Below, one piece after another: positions 25,186 through 33,549 of a stretch of 64,000 bases of DNA (its first letter is position 1; every line of letters begins with the position of its first letter). Made by a program: the position numbers and the translations under genes. Location: assembly GCF_015477355.1 (NCBI RefSeq), contig NZ_JADLRJ010000017.1, forward strand, positions 62,001 through 126,000, read 5' to 3'. This DNA comes from Nocardia blacklockiae. Lineage in GTDB: Bacteria; Actinomycetota; Actinomycetes; Mycobacteriales; Mycobacteriaceae. The notes under the pieces were generated by a model. The model had not been told where the DNA came from. It saw nothing but the letters and a program-made list of their open reading frames with translations, and searched no databases.

Positions 25186-25947
25186 TCAGTAGGCCGCGAC
25201 CGCCCCGTCGAGAGCCAGTTGCAGTTCGTCGCGCACCAGCCGGGCGATCTCGGCGGGCCGCGCGGGCAACTCGGGCACCGGCACCCCGAAGTGGAAGCTG
25301 GCCGACTTCACCTCTTCGGCGTCGGGCTCCACGCTCGGATCCGGCCGCGGACCGTAACTGAGCCCGAGGCTGACCAGCGCGGGCCGGGCGCCGAGCTTCA
25401 TCGCCCGGAACGCGATGTGCCCGATGCCGCTGCCGACCGCCTGCACCCGGGTCGGGTCGACGTCGTTGCAGGTGCCCTCGGGAAAGACCGCGACGCTGTC
25501 GCCGCGCGCCATCCGCTCGGCGCAGATGTCGATCATGCGCTGCCCCGCGGCGTTCACCGCGCGGATGCCGTGGTCCTTGCCGCGGAACACCGGTATGCCG
25601 CCCATCATCTCGACCTTGCGGCGCTGCTCGGGGTCGACGAACAGTTCGTCCTTCGCCAGCACCCGTGCCCGCCCGATCACCGGACGCAAGCCGCTGCGCC
25701 AGGCCGCCGCCGCGACCGTGTAGGGATCCTGCTGCGACAGGTGGTTGATGGCGATCAGCAGCGGCCGCCGCTGGGAGATCAACTCGCGCAACTTCTCCCG
25801 CGCCCCCGCCGCGTACCCGATCCGCGGCCGGAACCGCCGCGCCAGCACCGCGTACGCCGCCAGCGCCTGCACCCGCTTCTGCCGGTGCTCCTGATAGAAG
25901 TCGTAGACGGCATCGCTATTGTCCAGAACCACCTCGGGGCGCAGCAT
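25186..25947 (-). CDS. Lysophospholipid acyltransferase family protein (PlsC-like)
   Basis: 253 residues. The acyltransferase motif I NHLSQQDPY contains the HX4D pair (His69, Asp74). Motif III is VAVFPEGTCND. Motif II-like GIPVFRGKDHG lies between. No membrane segment is evident, so it may be peripheral. It should transfer an acyl chain to a lysophospholipid or glycolipid at the inner leaflet. ATG 25947 is 6 nt downstream of a minus-strand TAGGGT box, indicating a leaderless message. Confidence 0.88.
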   Translation of the reverse strand: MLRPEVVLDNSDAVYDFYQEHRQKRVQALAAYAVLARRFRPRIGYAAGAREKLRELISQRRPLLIAINHLSQQDPYTVAAAAWRSGLRPVIGRARVLAKDELFVDPEQRRKVEMMGGIPVFRGKDHGIRAVNAAGQRMIDICAERMARGDSVAVFPEGTCNDVDPTRVQAVGSGIGHIAFRAMKLGARPALVSLGLSYGPRPDPSVEPDAEEVKSASFHFGVPVPELPARPAEIARLVRDELQLALDGAVAAY

Positions 25948-25953
25948 GCCGAA

Positions 25954-25959
25954 ACCCTA
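25954..25959 (-). promoter_or_regulatory. -10 box of leaderless promoter for the acyltransferase
   Basis: Minus strand TAGGGT, 6 nt before ATG 25947. Confidence 0.45.
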
Positions 25960-26082
25960 GCGACACGACCTCACCCCGACAATCCTGTGATCTGCCTTAC
26001 ATCGATGCCCGCCAGGAGGGCGGCGGCGCAAACCCGCGCGCCCGAAGGCGGCGCAATTACCCAGCCACGGTGCGATGATGGC

Positions 26083-26700
26083 GTGGTGGCACGCGCAGAG
26101 GAACACGGCGACCGCTCCAGACGGGAATCCCGCTCCGAGGAACAGGTGGTGCGGCCCGGCACGCTGCTGGTCTCCGCCACCGATCTGACCGAGCCGTCGT
26201 TCCGGCGCACCGTGGTGTACATCGTGGAACACAACGACGCGGGCAGCCTCGGCGTCATCATCAATCGCCCCAGCGAGACGGCGGTGCGGGACGTGCTGCC
26301 GCGCTGGGCCGACCTCGCGGCCTCGCCGGGGTCGCTGTATCTGGGCGGGCCGGTGAAGCGCGACGCCGCGCTGTGCCTGGCCACCGTCAAGGTCGGCACG
26401 GGCATCGATCGCTCGGCGGGCCTGCGCCGGGTGGACGGCCGGGTCGCGTTGCTGGATCTGGACTCCGATCCCGACGTGATCGGCCCGATGGTGGAGGGCA
26501 TCCGCATCTTCGCCGGCTACGCGGGCTGGACGTTCGGGCAATTGGAGGGCGAGCTGGAGCGCGGCGACTGGATCGTGCTGTCCGCCCTGCCCACCGACCC
26601 CATCGCGCGCCGCACCGATCTGTGGGCGCAGGTGCTGCGCCGGCAACCGCTGCCGCTGTCGCTACTCGCTACGCATCCCATCGAACTCGAGCGCAACTGA
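26083..26700 (+). CDS. YqgE/AlgH family protein (UPF0301)
   Basis: 205 residues from GTG 26083; GTG 26086 is equally possible. The family pattern is complete: RPGTLLVSATDLTEPSFRRT, YIVEHNDAGSLGVIINRPSE, YLGGPVKRDAALCLA, and the C-terminal QVLRRQPLPLSLLATHP. It closely parallels M. tuberculosis Rv0038, judged from memory. Cytosolic, function unknown, despite the AlgH name. In M. tuberculosis it lies close to leuS; here leuS is 12.5 kb away, which indicates insertion of accessory genes. Confidence 0.95.
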   Translation: MVARAEEHGDRSRRESRSEEQVVRPGTLLVSATDLTEPSFRRTVVYIVEHNDAGSLGVIINRPSETAVRDVLPRWADLAASPGSLYLGGPVKRDAALCLATVKVGTGIDRSAGLRRVDGRVALLDLDSDPDVIGPMVEGIRIFAGYAGWTFGQLEGELERGDWIVLSALPTDPIARRTDLWAQVLRRQPLPLSLLATHPIELERN

Positions 26701-26766
26701 GAACGTATCCACCTAGTGTGGGCACAACATCCGGATCACTGATCCGACAATCGACCCGGTGAGCAG

Positions 26767-27357
26767 ATGGCTCGCTCATCCCGCTACCCGAGTGACGGAG
26801 CCGATACCCAGCCGTCGCGCAGCAGCGTCCCGGCCCTGCCGGTGGACGACGGCGACCCGGCACAGGCGGAGTTGCTGCGGGTCCTGTACGACGAGCACGC
26901 GGCCGCGTTGTGGCGCTACACCTACAGCCTGGTGGGGGATTCGGGCCGAGCCGAGGACATCGTGCAGGAGACGCTGCTGCGCGCGTGGCAGCGCCCGCAC
27001 GTGCTCGACCAGTCGACGGCGTCGGCGCGGGCGTGGCTGTTCACCGTCGCCCGCAACATGGCGGTGGACGAGTACCGCAGCGCGCGGCACCGGCGCGAGT
27101 ACCGCACCGACAAGCCGCCCGAGCAGGCCACGCCGGACCAGGCGGATCGTGCCTTGGACGGGTGGCTGATCGCGGATGCGCTCGCCCGGCTCAGCATCGA
27201 TCACCGGGAGGTGATCGTGCGCGCGTATTACCGTGGCCTGTCGACGCATCAGATCGCGACCGAGTTGGCCATTCCCGAGGGCACCGTGAAGTCCCGGATG
27301 CATTACGGCATGCGGGCGCTGCGGTCGGCACTGACGGAGATGGGGGTGACGAAGTGA
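26767..27357 (+). CDS. sigL: ECF RNA polymerase sigma factor, SigL type
   Basis: 196 residues. Region 2 contains YDEHAAALWRYTYSLVGDSG then AEDIVQETLLRAWQRP; the RAWLFTVARNMAVDEYRSARH stretch follows. Region 4 is LSIDHREVIVRAYYRGLSTHQIATELAIPEGTVKSRMHYGMRALRSAL. The close resemblance to M. tuberculosis SigL, and the RslA-like anti-sigma gene overlapping its stop (GTGA), support the name. SigL regulons cover cell-envelope and extracytoplasmic modification genes. The first 30 residues are a variable tail. Confidence 0.9.
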   Translation: MARSSRYPSDGADTQPSRSSVPALPVDDGDPAQAELLRVLYDEHAAALWRYTYSLVGDSGRAEDIVQETLLRAWQRPHVLDQSTASARAWLFTVARNMAVDEYRSARHRREYRTDKPPEQATPDQADRALDGWLIADALARLSIDHREVIVRAYYRGLSTHQIATELAIPEGTVKSRMHYGMRALRSALTEMGVTK

Positions 27358-28112
27358 CGGAGACCGCGCACGCGGCGGAGTCCGGCGAGGGCGACGACTA
27401 CGCGACGTGGGACGGCCCGTATGTACTCGGCGCCCTCGGCCGGGCCGAACGACTCGAATACGAGTTACACCTGACCCGGTGCGCCCGGTGCCGGGCGGCG
27501 GTGGCCGAATTGGCGGGCCTGCCGGGGCTGCTCGGGCAGGTCGACACCGGGGTGGCGATGTCGCTGGTCGATCCGGTCCCCGAGCAGGCCGCGCCCGGCC
27601 CGCGCGCCGACGCCGATTCTTCGATCGAGCCGCCGGTGTCGCTGGCGCGCCTGGCCGAGCGGACCCGCCGGCAGCGGCGGCGCGGGCGACTACTCGCGGT
27701 GACGGGGGCGGTGGCCGCGGCCGCCGCGGCGGTGGCGATCGCGATCCCGGTGACCGCCTCGCTGAGCGCGCGCACCGAGGCGCCGACCACCGCGGAGGTG
27801 GTGGCCGAACGCAGCATGGACGCGGTGGTGCCGTCGCCGATCACGGCCAGTTTCCGGCTGGTCGCGGTGCCGGAGGGCACCCGGGTGGAGATGTCGTGCA
27901 GTTACGCGCCGTCGAATACGCAGTACACCTGGCAGGGGTCGATGTGGGTGGTGCACGCCGACGGCACCCAGTCGATGATCGCGCAGTGGACGGCCCGGCC
28001 CGGCGACACGGTGACGCCCGACGGCACCACCGCGGTGCCGCCGGGCCAGGTCCGTTCGGTCGAAATCCGTTCCGCCGCAACCAATCAGGTCATGCTCAGC
28101 AGCACGCTGTGA
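27354..28112 (+). CDS. rslA: Anti-sigma factor with zinc-binding motif, RslA-like
   Basis: 252 residues from GTG 27354. The N-terminal anti-sigma domain has YATWDGPYVLGALGRAERLEYELHLTRCARC, with the HxxxCxxC zinc site at His39, Cys43 and Cys46. A membrane helix follows at about residues 105-130 (Ala/Val rich), and then an extracytoplasmic domain of about 120 residues ending ATNQVMLSSTL. Oxidation of the zinc site is known in RslA to release SigL; whether the outer domain senses something else is open. It ends directly against the convergent DUF1772 gene with no gap. Confidence 0.9.
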   Translation: MTETAHAAESGEGDDYATWDGPYVLGALGRAERLEYELHLTRCARCRAAVAELAGLPGLLGQVDTGVAMSLVDPVPEQAAPGPRADADSSIEPPVSLARLAERTRRQRRRGRLLAVTGAVAAAAAAVAIAIPVTASLSARTEAPTTAEVVAERSMDAVVPSPITASFRLVAVPEGTRVEMSCSYAPSNTQYTWQGSMWVVHADGTQSMIAQWTARPGDTVTPDGTTAVPPGQVRSVEIRSAATNQVMLSSTL

Positions 28113-28589
28113 TCACAACAGGGCCAGCGCCGCGCACAGCGCCGCGACCGCGAGCACCTGCAGGCCGACCCGCGACGCCAGGATGCTCTCCCACTTCTGT
28201 TGCAGCGCACGGGCATCGGCGGGTGTGGTGCCCGCCTGCGCGGCCGCCTTCTGCGCGTTGTTGACCGGCTTGGCGACCCGGGCGTAGAGACCCAGCCACG
28301 TCACCAGCGCCACCAGGGCGACGCCGCCCGCGCCCGCCGCCGCGCCCGCGCCCGCGAGCGCGGCGACGAGGATCGTGAGCGCCGTCGCGACCACCCCGCT
28401 CACGCCCGCGAAGGGCATCCGCTTGTCGGCGTAGTAGTGGCCCCACCCGGCGAACTTCGTCAGCTCCGCGTCGCTCAGGTGCCGGTTGACCGATCGGGTG
28501 ACGAGGGCCGCGCACACGTCGGTGCCGTAGACGATGCCGTTGCCGAGCACGGCGATAACGGCCAGGACCTGGGCGATCGTGGTGAGCAT
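28113..28589 (-). CDS. DUF1772 membrane protein
   Basis: 158 residues with four hydrophobic segments. It begins with an N-terminal helix, then GNGIVYGTDVCAALVTRSVNRHLSDAELTKF, then GHYYADKRMPFAG before helix 2, the DUF1772 layout. RBS GGAG lies 6 nt before ATG 28589. It is preceded by a well-formed promoter with several CTAG-type palindromes, so it is probably controlled by a dedicated repressor not encoded next to it. Function unknown; it may be an anthrone-oxygenase-like or carrier protein. Confidence 0.8.
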   Translation of the reverse strand: MLTTIAQVLAVIAVLGNGIVYGTDVCAALVTRSVNRHLSDAELTKFAGWGHYYADKRMPFAGVSGVVATALTILVAALAGAGAAAGAGGVALVALVTWLGLYARVAKPVNNAQKAAAQAGTTPADARALQQKWESILASRVGLQVLAVAALCAALALL

Positions 28590-28610
28590 CTGCTTCTCCT
28601 ACTCCAAAAT

Positions 28611-28679
28611 CTAGCAACGCTAGGTGATGGAGTGAGCATAGCGAGGCAGAGCTAGCTTGTCTAGCAGTGCTAGTTCTAG
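28611..28679 (-). promoter_or_regulatory. Promoter and CTAG-type operators of the DUF1772 gene
   Basis: Minus strand TAGACA (28658-28663), 17 nt, TATGCT (28635-28640). CTAGCAACGCTAG (28611-28623) and CTAGCAGTGCTAG (28661-28673) are identical in layout (CTAGC-N3-GCTAG). The upstream one overlaps the -35. A further GCTAG-N5-CTAGC overlaps it at 28651-28665. Confidence 0.6.
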
Positions 28680-29827
28680 TGCCGCTCTCCGTCCGGCTCG
28701 GAGCGCATGGTCAGCGCGCACAGGTCGCTGTCGTCGTACGGGAACCGGCGCCGCTGCTCGCCGAGCGGCACGGGATCGCCGAGGGCGTGCCGGACCGCGG
28801 CGTCCGCGACCCGGTCCCCGACGGCGATGCGCGCGCTGCCGTCCGGATAGGTCTTGGCGGCGATGCCCGCGCGGGCCAGGCGGGCGGCGACGTCGCCGCC
28901 CGGCAGGTAGAGGAAGTTGGCGCGACTGCGCGGCACCCGAATACCACTGCGGCGCAGCGATGTTCGCAGCAGCTCGCGTTCGGTGGTGATGCGCAGCACC
29001 CGCTCGCCCAGTTCCGTCTGGGCGGCGTAGGAGGCCGCCACCGCCACCACCGCCGATTCCGCGACACCGAACGGCAGCTGGAGCGCGCGCACCCGGCGCA
29101 CCAGATCGGGATGGCCGAACGCGTAGCCGATGCGCATCCCGGCCAGGCCGTAGGCCTTGGAGAAAGTGCGCAGCACCAGCACGTTCGGGTAGCGCGACAC
29201 CAGCTCGACCGCGTCGAGAGTGTCTGTGACGCCGAGGAATTCGACGTAGGCCTCGTCGAGGATCACCGGCACGTCGCGCGGAATGCCGAACAGGAACGCC
29301 TTGAGCTCGCTGGCGGGCGTCACCGTGCCGGTCGGGTTGTGCGGACGGCACACCGCGACCAGTCCGGTGCGTTCGCCGACCGCCCGGGCCAGCCCGACGA
29401 GGTCCTGGCGCCCGCGCGAATCCAGGGGCACCGCAACGGTTTCCAGGCCGACCATGCCCGCGAGGATCGGATAGCCGTCGAAAGTCGGTGCGGCGAACAC
29501 CATCTCGCGGCCGCGGGTGGTCAGCGCCTGCATGATCTGCAAGGCCACCCCCGTCGCCCCGGACCCGACCACCACCTGGTCGGTGCGCACGCCCACGTGC
29601 TCGGCGATGATCCGGGGCAGCCGGTGCGGCAGGAACTCCGGATAGCGGTTCGCGCGCGCCAGCGTGTGCTGCACGGCGTCGAGCACCGAAGGAAGTGGCG
29701 GAAAAGGGTTTTCGCTCAGGGTCAGGTCGAAGCGGACCGTTTCCGGCGTGTGCCACGGCGCGGCGCGGCGGGCCGGCAGCGTCGAGGGGGCGTTGCGCCA
29801 CAGGGACGTCGACCGGCTGCCGGTCAT
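28676..29827 (-). CDS. HisC-like PLP-dependent aminotransferase
   Basis: 383 residues from ATG 29827, sharing one nucleotide with the KAS III stop. Fold type I aminotransferase: LSENPFPP near residue 38, NPTGT (Asn164), ILDEAYVEF (Asp191, Tyr194), TFSKAYGLAGMRIGY with PLP Lys224 and Arg232. These define the HisC (histidinol-phosphate aminotransferase) branch. As the last gene of a four-gene operon with TPP and KAS III-type enzymes, it more likely transaminates a pathway-specific keto intermediate than histidinol phosphate. A true hisC would normally lie in a his operon, which is absent here. Confidence 0.88.
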   Translation of the reverse strand: MTGSRSTSLWRNAPSTLPARRAAPWHTPETVRFDLTLSENPFPPLPSVLDAVQHTLARANRYPEFLPHRLPRIIAEHVGVRTDQVVVGSGATGVALQIMQALTTRGREMVFAAPTFDGYPILAGMVGLETVAVPLDSRGRQDLVGLARAVGERTGLVAVCRPHNPTGTVTPASELKAFLFGIPRDVPVILDEAYVEFLGVTDTLDAVELVSRYPNVLVLRTFSKAYGLAGMRIGYAFGHPDLVRRVRALQLPFGVAESAVVAVAASYAAQTELGERVLRITTERELLRTSLRRSGIRVPRSRANFLYLPGGDVAARLARAGIAAKTYPDGSARIAVGDRVADAAVRHALGDPVPLGEQRRRFPYDDSDLCALTMRSEPDGERH

Positions 29828-30858
29828 CACGCGGCTCCCCAGCGCACCGCGGCCGCGGCGGCGAAGTCCCCGGCGTGCGCGAACGCGGACAGCAGCACGA
29901 CCGAACCGTTGCGCAGCCGACCGGCCCGGTTCTCGATGTCGAGGGTGACGGGGATGCCCGCGGCGAACAGGTTGCCGCAGCGGTCGAAGGTATCGGGGTG
30001 GCGCTCGGCGGGCAGTTCGAGCGCGTCGTGCCAGTTGCGCAGGAACAGCCGGTTGGGCTGGTTGGTGACAAAGGTGTCGATGTCGCGGCCCTTCACGCCG
30101 ATCCGCTCGCACACCGCGAGCGCGACCTCGGGCACCAGCCGGTTGCCGCGCGCGAACACCTTGGTGATCTTCGATTCGCTGAAACTGACGCAGCCCTGGC
30201 CCTCGCCCGGTTCCCAGTACTTGCGCTCGGAACCGGTGGTGAAGTCCATGTCGCCCGCGAACTCGGGATAGGTGCGGGACTCGATGTCGAGGATGGGCGC
30301 CTGGTCGTTCTTCAGCAGCAGGCCCACGCCGCAGCCGTCACCCGGGACCGGGGCCTGGGCGAGGCCGCGGATCTCCGTTTGGGTGAACACCGGCCCGGCG
30401 GTGTTCTGCACCACCGCGATCAGCGCGCTGCGGGCGGTGGTGGTCCGCAGAATCATCTGCGCCAGCGACATCATGTGGACGAACGCCGCGCAGCCGCCGT
30501 TGTGCACGTCGAACACCCAGCCGGGGCGCATGCCGAGCCGCCGGGCCACCTCCGGGCCCGCGCCCAGCACCGGATTGGTCGGCAGCTGGGTGTGGGTCAG
30601 CAGCACGTCGATGTCCGAGATCGCCTGTGCCCCATGACGTTCGATCAGCGGTGCCACCGCCTGCTCCACCATGTCGACCGCGGTCTCGTCCCGGTCGACG
30701 TGGTGGCGGCCCTTGGGCGCGCGGAACATCACGTTCTTCGCCATCCGCTCGGACCGAGAGAACTGCGTGAAGTACTCGGTGCCGACCGGTTCGCCCGGCA
30801 GGTAGGAGGCCACGTCGACGAGGCTGACGGGCGGGAGCGTCGGTTCGGTGAATTCCAT
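29827..30858 (-). CDS. 3-oxoacyl-ACP synthase III-like protein with altered catalytic triad
   Basis: 343 residues, the size of KAS III. The catalytic Cys is Cys123 in VHNGGCAAFVHM. The usual active-site His of the HQAN motif is replaced: TNQPN has Asn266 at that position. The second Asn of the triad is Asn296 in CGNLFAAGIP. Without the His, decarboxylative condensation is unlikely. Such variants can act as acyltransferases, hydrolases or non-decarboxylating synthases. It sits between an SRPBCC gene (9 nt upstream) and a HisC-like aminotransferase. The VTLDIENRAG stretch at the end replaces the normal LxE region. Confidence 0.87.
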   Translation of the reverse strand: MEFTEPTLPPVSLVDVASYLPGEPVGTEYFTQFSRSERMAKNVMFRAPKGRHHVDRDETAVDMVEQAVAPLIERHGAQAISDIDVLLTHTQLPTNPVLGAGPEVARRLGMRPGWVFDVHNGGCAAFVHMMSLAQMILRTTTARSALIAVVQNTAGPVFTQTEIRGLAQAPVPGDGCGVGLLLKNDQAPILDIESRTYPEFAGDMDFTTGSERKYWEPGEGQGCVSFSESKITKVFARGNRLVPEVALAVCERIGVKGRDIDTFVTNQPNRLFLRNWHDALELPAERHPDTFDRCGNLFAAGIPVTLDIENRAGRLRNGSVVLLSAFAHAGDFAAAAAVRWGAA

Positions 30859-30867
30859 CGGCGTGCC

Positions 30868-31527
30868 TCACTTCATCCAGTCGGGTGTGATGGGCAGGCC
30901 GTGCGCGGCCCGGTATTCGCAGATCGCCTTGAGGTTGTCGAGTTCGAGCTGGTGGCCGGCCGAGAACATCTCCCAGAAGTCGCCGACCCACACGGGGCGC
31001 TTCGGCGGCGCGGCCTCGGGGTAGGGGTTCTCGTCGTAGAACGGGTGGCGGCAATTCACCCACAGCACTACCGAACCCGGTTTGTTGAACACGACCTGCG
31101 CGTCGACCACGCGCATCAGGTAGACCATCCACAGGTGCTGGCCCTGGTCCCAGGCGCAGTGGTAGTCGACGGTCATGGCGTCGGGGTTGGCGACGGTCCG
31201 GGTGAAGATCTTGGTTTCCGAACCCAGCCGGTCGTAGGCCAGCCACAGTCCGGGCTCCTCGGTCTCGACGAATCCGCGCAGGCTGTAGGTCCACTCCTCC
31301 AGGCAGCGGGTGTCGGCCAGGTACTCGTACACCTCGCGCGGCGGGGCGGCGATGTAGGACTGCACGGGACAGAACTCGCCGAAGATCTGGTCGTGCGGAT
31401 AGACCGAGCGCAGCATGTCCATGATGATCGGCGTGGTGGCCTCGCGATCGGAGTTCTCGATGCGCAGCACGCCGGGTATCTCCTGCTGCGGGATGTCGCT
31501 GAGTGCGGGCAGGGCTCCGGTGGTCAC
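30868..31527 (-). CDS. SRPBCC family protein (polyketide cyclase/aromatase-like)
   Basis: 219 residues from GTG 31527, preceded by GAGGAGGAA. The START-like core spans VQSYIAAPPREVYEYLADT near residue 60, through WTYSLRGF, TVDYHCAWDQGQHLWMVYLM and WEMFSAGHQLELDNLKA. SRPBCC proteins bind hydrophobic ligands and can cyclise or dehydrate polyketide intermediates. It overlaps the TPP-enzyme stop by 4 nt, so the whole set is one transcript. The ligand cannot be guessed from the sequence. Confidence 0.78.
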   Translation of the reverse strand: MTTGALPALSDIPQQEIPGVLRIENSDREATTPIIMDMLRSVYPHDQIFGEFCPVQSYIAAPPREVYEYLADTRCLEEWTYSLRGFVETEEPGLWLAYDRLGSETKIFTRTVANPDAMTVDYHCAWDQGQHLWMVYLMRVVDAQVVFNKPGSVVLWVNCRHPFYDENPYPEAAPPKRPVWVGDFWEMFSAGHQLELDNLKAICEYRAAHGLPITPDWMK

Positions 31528-33338
31528 GGGTTCCTCCTCGGGATCGACAGAAACGGGGTGAACGGTGGGATCTCGTCCGGGTCGCAGTCGATCGAGACGA
31601 ACGACGGACCGGGGGTCTCGAAGCAGTAGCCCAGCACCGTGGCCAGTTCCTCGGCGGTGGCGGGCGAGTACGCGGGCAGCCGGGGGAACATCGCGGCCAC
31701 CCCCGCGCCCAGGTGCGCGGGGTGAAAACGGTTGAAGCTGTAGCGATCTCCGTAGTACAGCTGCTCGCGGGTGACGCACATGGCGTGCGCGTTGTTGTTG
31801 AGCACGACGAACGTCACCGGCAGCGCGTGCTCGACGGCGGTGTGGATCTCCATGCCGTGCATGAAGAACGCGCCGTCTCCCGCCACGACGAGAGTGCGGC
31901 GCTCGCCACCCTCCGGCCGCCGGTGCCGGGCGAAGGCCGAGCCGATGCCCGCGCCGAACGCATACCCCATCCCGCCCATACCCAGCGCCACGACGAACCG
32001 CCCGCCCCGCGGCAGGCGCAGGTGGTGCACCACGGCGGCCCCGGTGTTCCCCGCGTCCGCGAAGACGTCGGTGCCGGGTTCCATTGCGGTGTTGAGGATG
32101 TCGACGATCTCGCGGTATCGGAGGCCGGGGCCGGAGGCGGGAGGTACCGGGAGCGGGGTGAGTTCGCCCATCCGAGCGGAGGGCGACTCCGGCAAGTGCT
32201 CTCCCCCTGCCACGCGCTCACCACCCGCCGCATGCCCGCTGCCTGCCACGCGCTCACTACCTGCCACCCGCTCGCCCGCTGCCACGCGCTCGCCCTCTGC
32301 CACGCGCTCATTACCTGCCCGCCGCCGCAAGGCGGCGGGCAGGTCGGCCGCCAGGTCGGCGAGGCTCTTCGCGAGGTCGGAGGTGCTGGCGTGCAAGGAC
32401 TTCGGGTAGGGCGGTTCGGCGCCTATGCTGGCGAGCGGGACCTCCGCCAGCACACTGTCCAGGCCGGCGCGGGCGGTGATGGGCATGCGGGTGCCGATCA
32501 GGAGGCACAGGGCCGAGTGGCGCACGGCGTCGGCGAGTTCGGGGTGGCCCATGCTGCCGGAGACGCCGCAGTAGCCCGGCTCGCCGCGGTCGTAGACGTC
32601 CTTGGCGTCCGGGGCGACGCCGACCGACGCGTCGAGAACCGTTGCGAGGCGGCGCAGTTCGGCGCGCGCGTCGTTGCGGGCCACCTGGTCCCCGGCGATG
32701 ATCGTGATCTTGCCGGTGGCGCGGGCCGCGCTCAGCGCCGAACGGACCCGGGCCAGCCCGTCCGCGTCGGACACCCGCTCCGCGCGCGGCGGGCGGAGCG
32801 GCGGGATGCCGGTGGCGTCGGCCTGCTGGACGTCCTTGGGCAGCAACAGCACCGCGGGCCCGCCCCGGCGCGCGGCCGCCACCGCCCGGGTCAGGTGCCA
32901 GGGCAGCGCCTCGACCGCGTCCACCCGCGCGCAGTAACGCGAGATCGACTCGAAAAGCTTTGCGGCATCGAAGGTTCCGGCCAGACCGCTGGAATCCTGG
33001 AACGCTCCCGCGCCTTCCAGCGCGGTCGGCGGCTGCCCGACCAGGGCCAGCACCGGCACCCGCGAGGCGAACGACTCCGTCAGTCCCGCAACGAGATTCA
33101 TCGCCCCGCCGCCCGAGGTGGCACACACCACACCGAGCCCGGCGGTGCTGCGGGCATAGCCGTCGGCCATGGTGGCGGCGGAGAATTCGTGCTTGGCCAC
33201 CACCCCGGTCACGTCGTGCGGGGTGTCGAAGAGCGCGTCGTAGAGGTCTTCGATATTGGCCCCGTCCACCCCGAACAGGTGCCGAATCCCCAGCGCCGCG
33301 ACGGCTTCCACCAGATAGTCCACCGCTCGTGACGGCAT
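31524..33338 (-). CDS. Thiamine diphosphate-dependent enzyme (acetolactate synthase/benzoylformate decarboxylase-like)
   Basis: 604 residues from ATG 33338, with AAGGAG 7 nt upstream. N-terminal Pyr domain has the cofactor-activating Glu51 in KHEFSAATMADGYAR. The middle domain runs to about 330. The C-terminal PP domain has GDGAFFMHGMEIHT at 487 and NNN about 28 residues later, the TPP/Mg site. Between middle and PP domains, residues about 340-382 are a run of hexapeptides of the form xxERVA, absent from related enzymes. It could decarboxylate a 2-keto acid or join two carbonyl compounds (acyloin). It leads the operon. Confidence 0.9.
   Translation of the reverse strand: MPSRAVDYLVEAVAALGIRHLFGVDGANIEDLYDALFDTPHDVTGVVAKHEFSAATMADGYARSTAGLGVVCATSGGGAMNLVAGLTESFASRVPVLALVGQPPTALEGAGAFQDSSGLAGTFDAAKLFESISRYCARVDAVEALPWHLTRAVAAARRGGPAVLLLPKDVQQADATGIPPLRPPRAERVSDADGLARVRSALSAARATGKITIIAGDQVARNDARAELRRLATVLDASVGVAPDAKDVYDRGEPGYCGVSGSMGHPELADAVRHSALCLLIGTRMPITARAGLDSVLAEVPLASIGAEPPYPKSLHASTSDLAKSLADLAADLPAALRRRAGNERVAEGERVAAGERVAGSERVAGSGHAAGGERVAGGEHLPESPSARMGELTPLPVPPASGPGLRYREIVDILNTAMEPGTDVFADAGNTGAAVVHHLRLPRGGRFVVALGMGGMGYAFGAGIGSAFARHRRPEGGERRTLVVAGDGAFFMHGMEIHTAVEHALPVTFVVLNNNAHAMCVTREQLYYGDRYSFNRFHPAHLGAGVAAMFPRLPAYSPATAEELATVLGYCFETPGPSFVSIDCDPDEIPPFTPFLSIPRRNP
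32195..32344. repeat. 18-bp tandem repeat with adjacent perfect hairpin inside the TPP-enzyme gene
   Basis: Several 18-bp units such as TGCCACGCGCTCACTACC encode xxERVA hexapeptides. Directly beside them is a 14-bp perfect inverted repeat around GCAA (32313-32344). The whole lies in frame within an interdomain linker, so it probably varies between strains. Confidence 0.75.
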
Positions 33339-33525
33339 CGACGCTCCTTCCTGCCGGGATCCGAGAGCGCGCGATCTCGGTGCTCCTGACCGGGATACGA
33401 GCGACGCCACCCGATGGTTCACCCCCGAACGCGAAGATCGATCCCCTGTTCCGGATCGGCGTTCCCCGCTTGCGCGGCCGCCGCGCGGTGGTTCTCGACA
33501 ATGTCGGCGGCCTCTTGTGTGTATG

Positions 33526-33543
33526 TATACGTCTACGTATAGT
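33526..33543 (+). promoter_or_regulatory. Palindromic operator and -10 box of the EXLDI gene
   Basis: TATACGT, CT, ACGTATA is a perfect palindrome (33526-33541). Its end forms the -10 TATAGT (33538-33543), 6 nt before ATG 33550. The EXLDI protein has an RHH-like N-terminus and may bind here. Confidence 0.55.
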
Positions 33544-33549
33544 GGAGGC

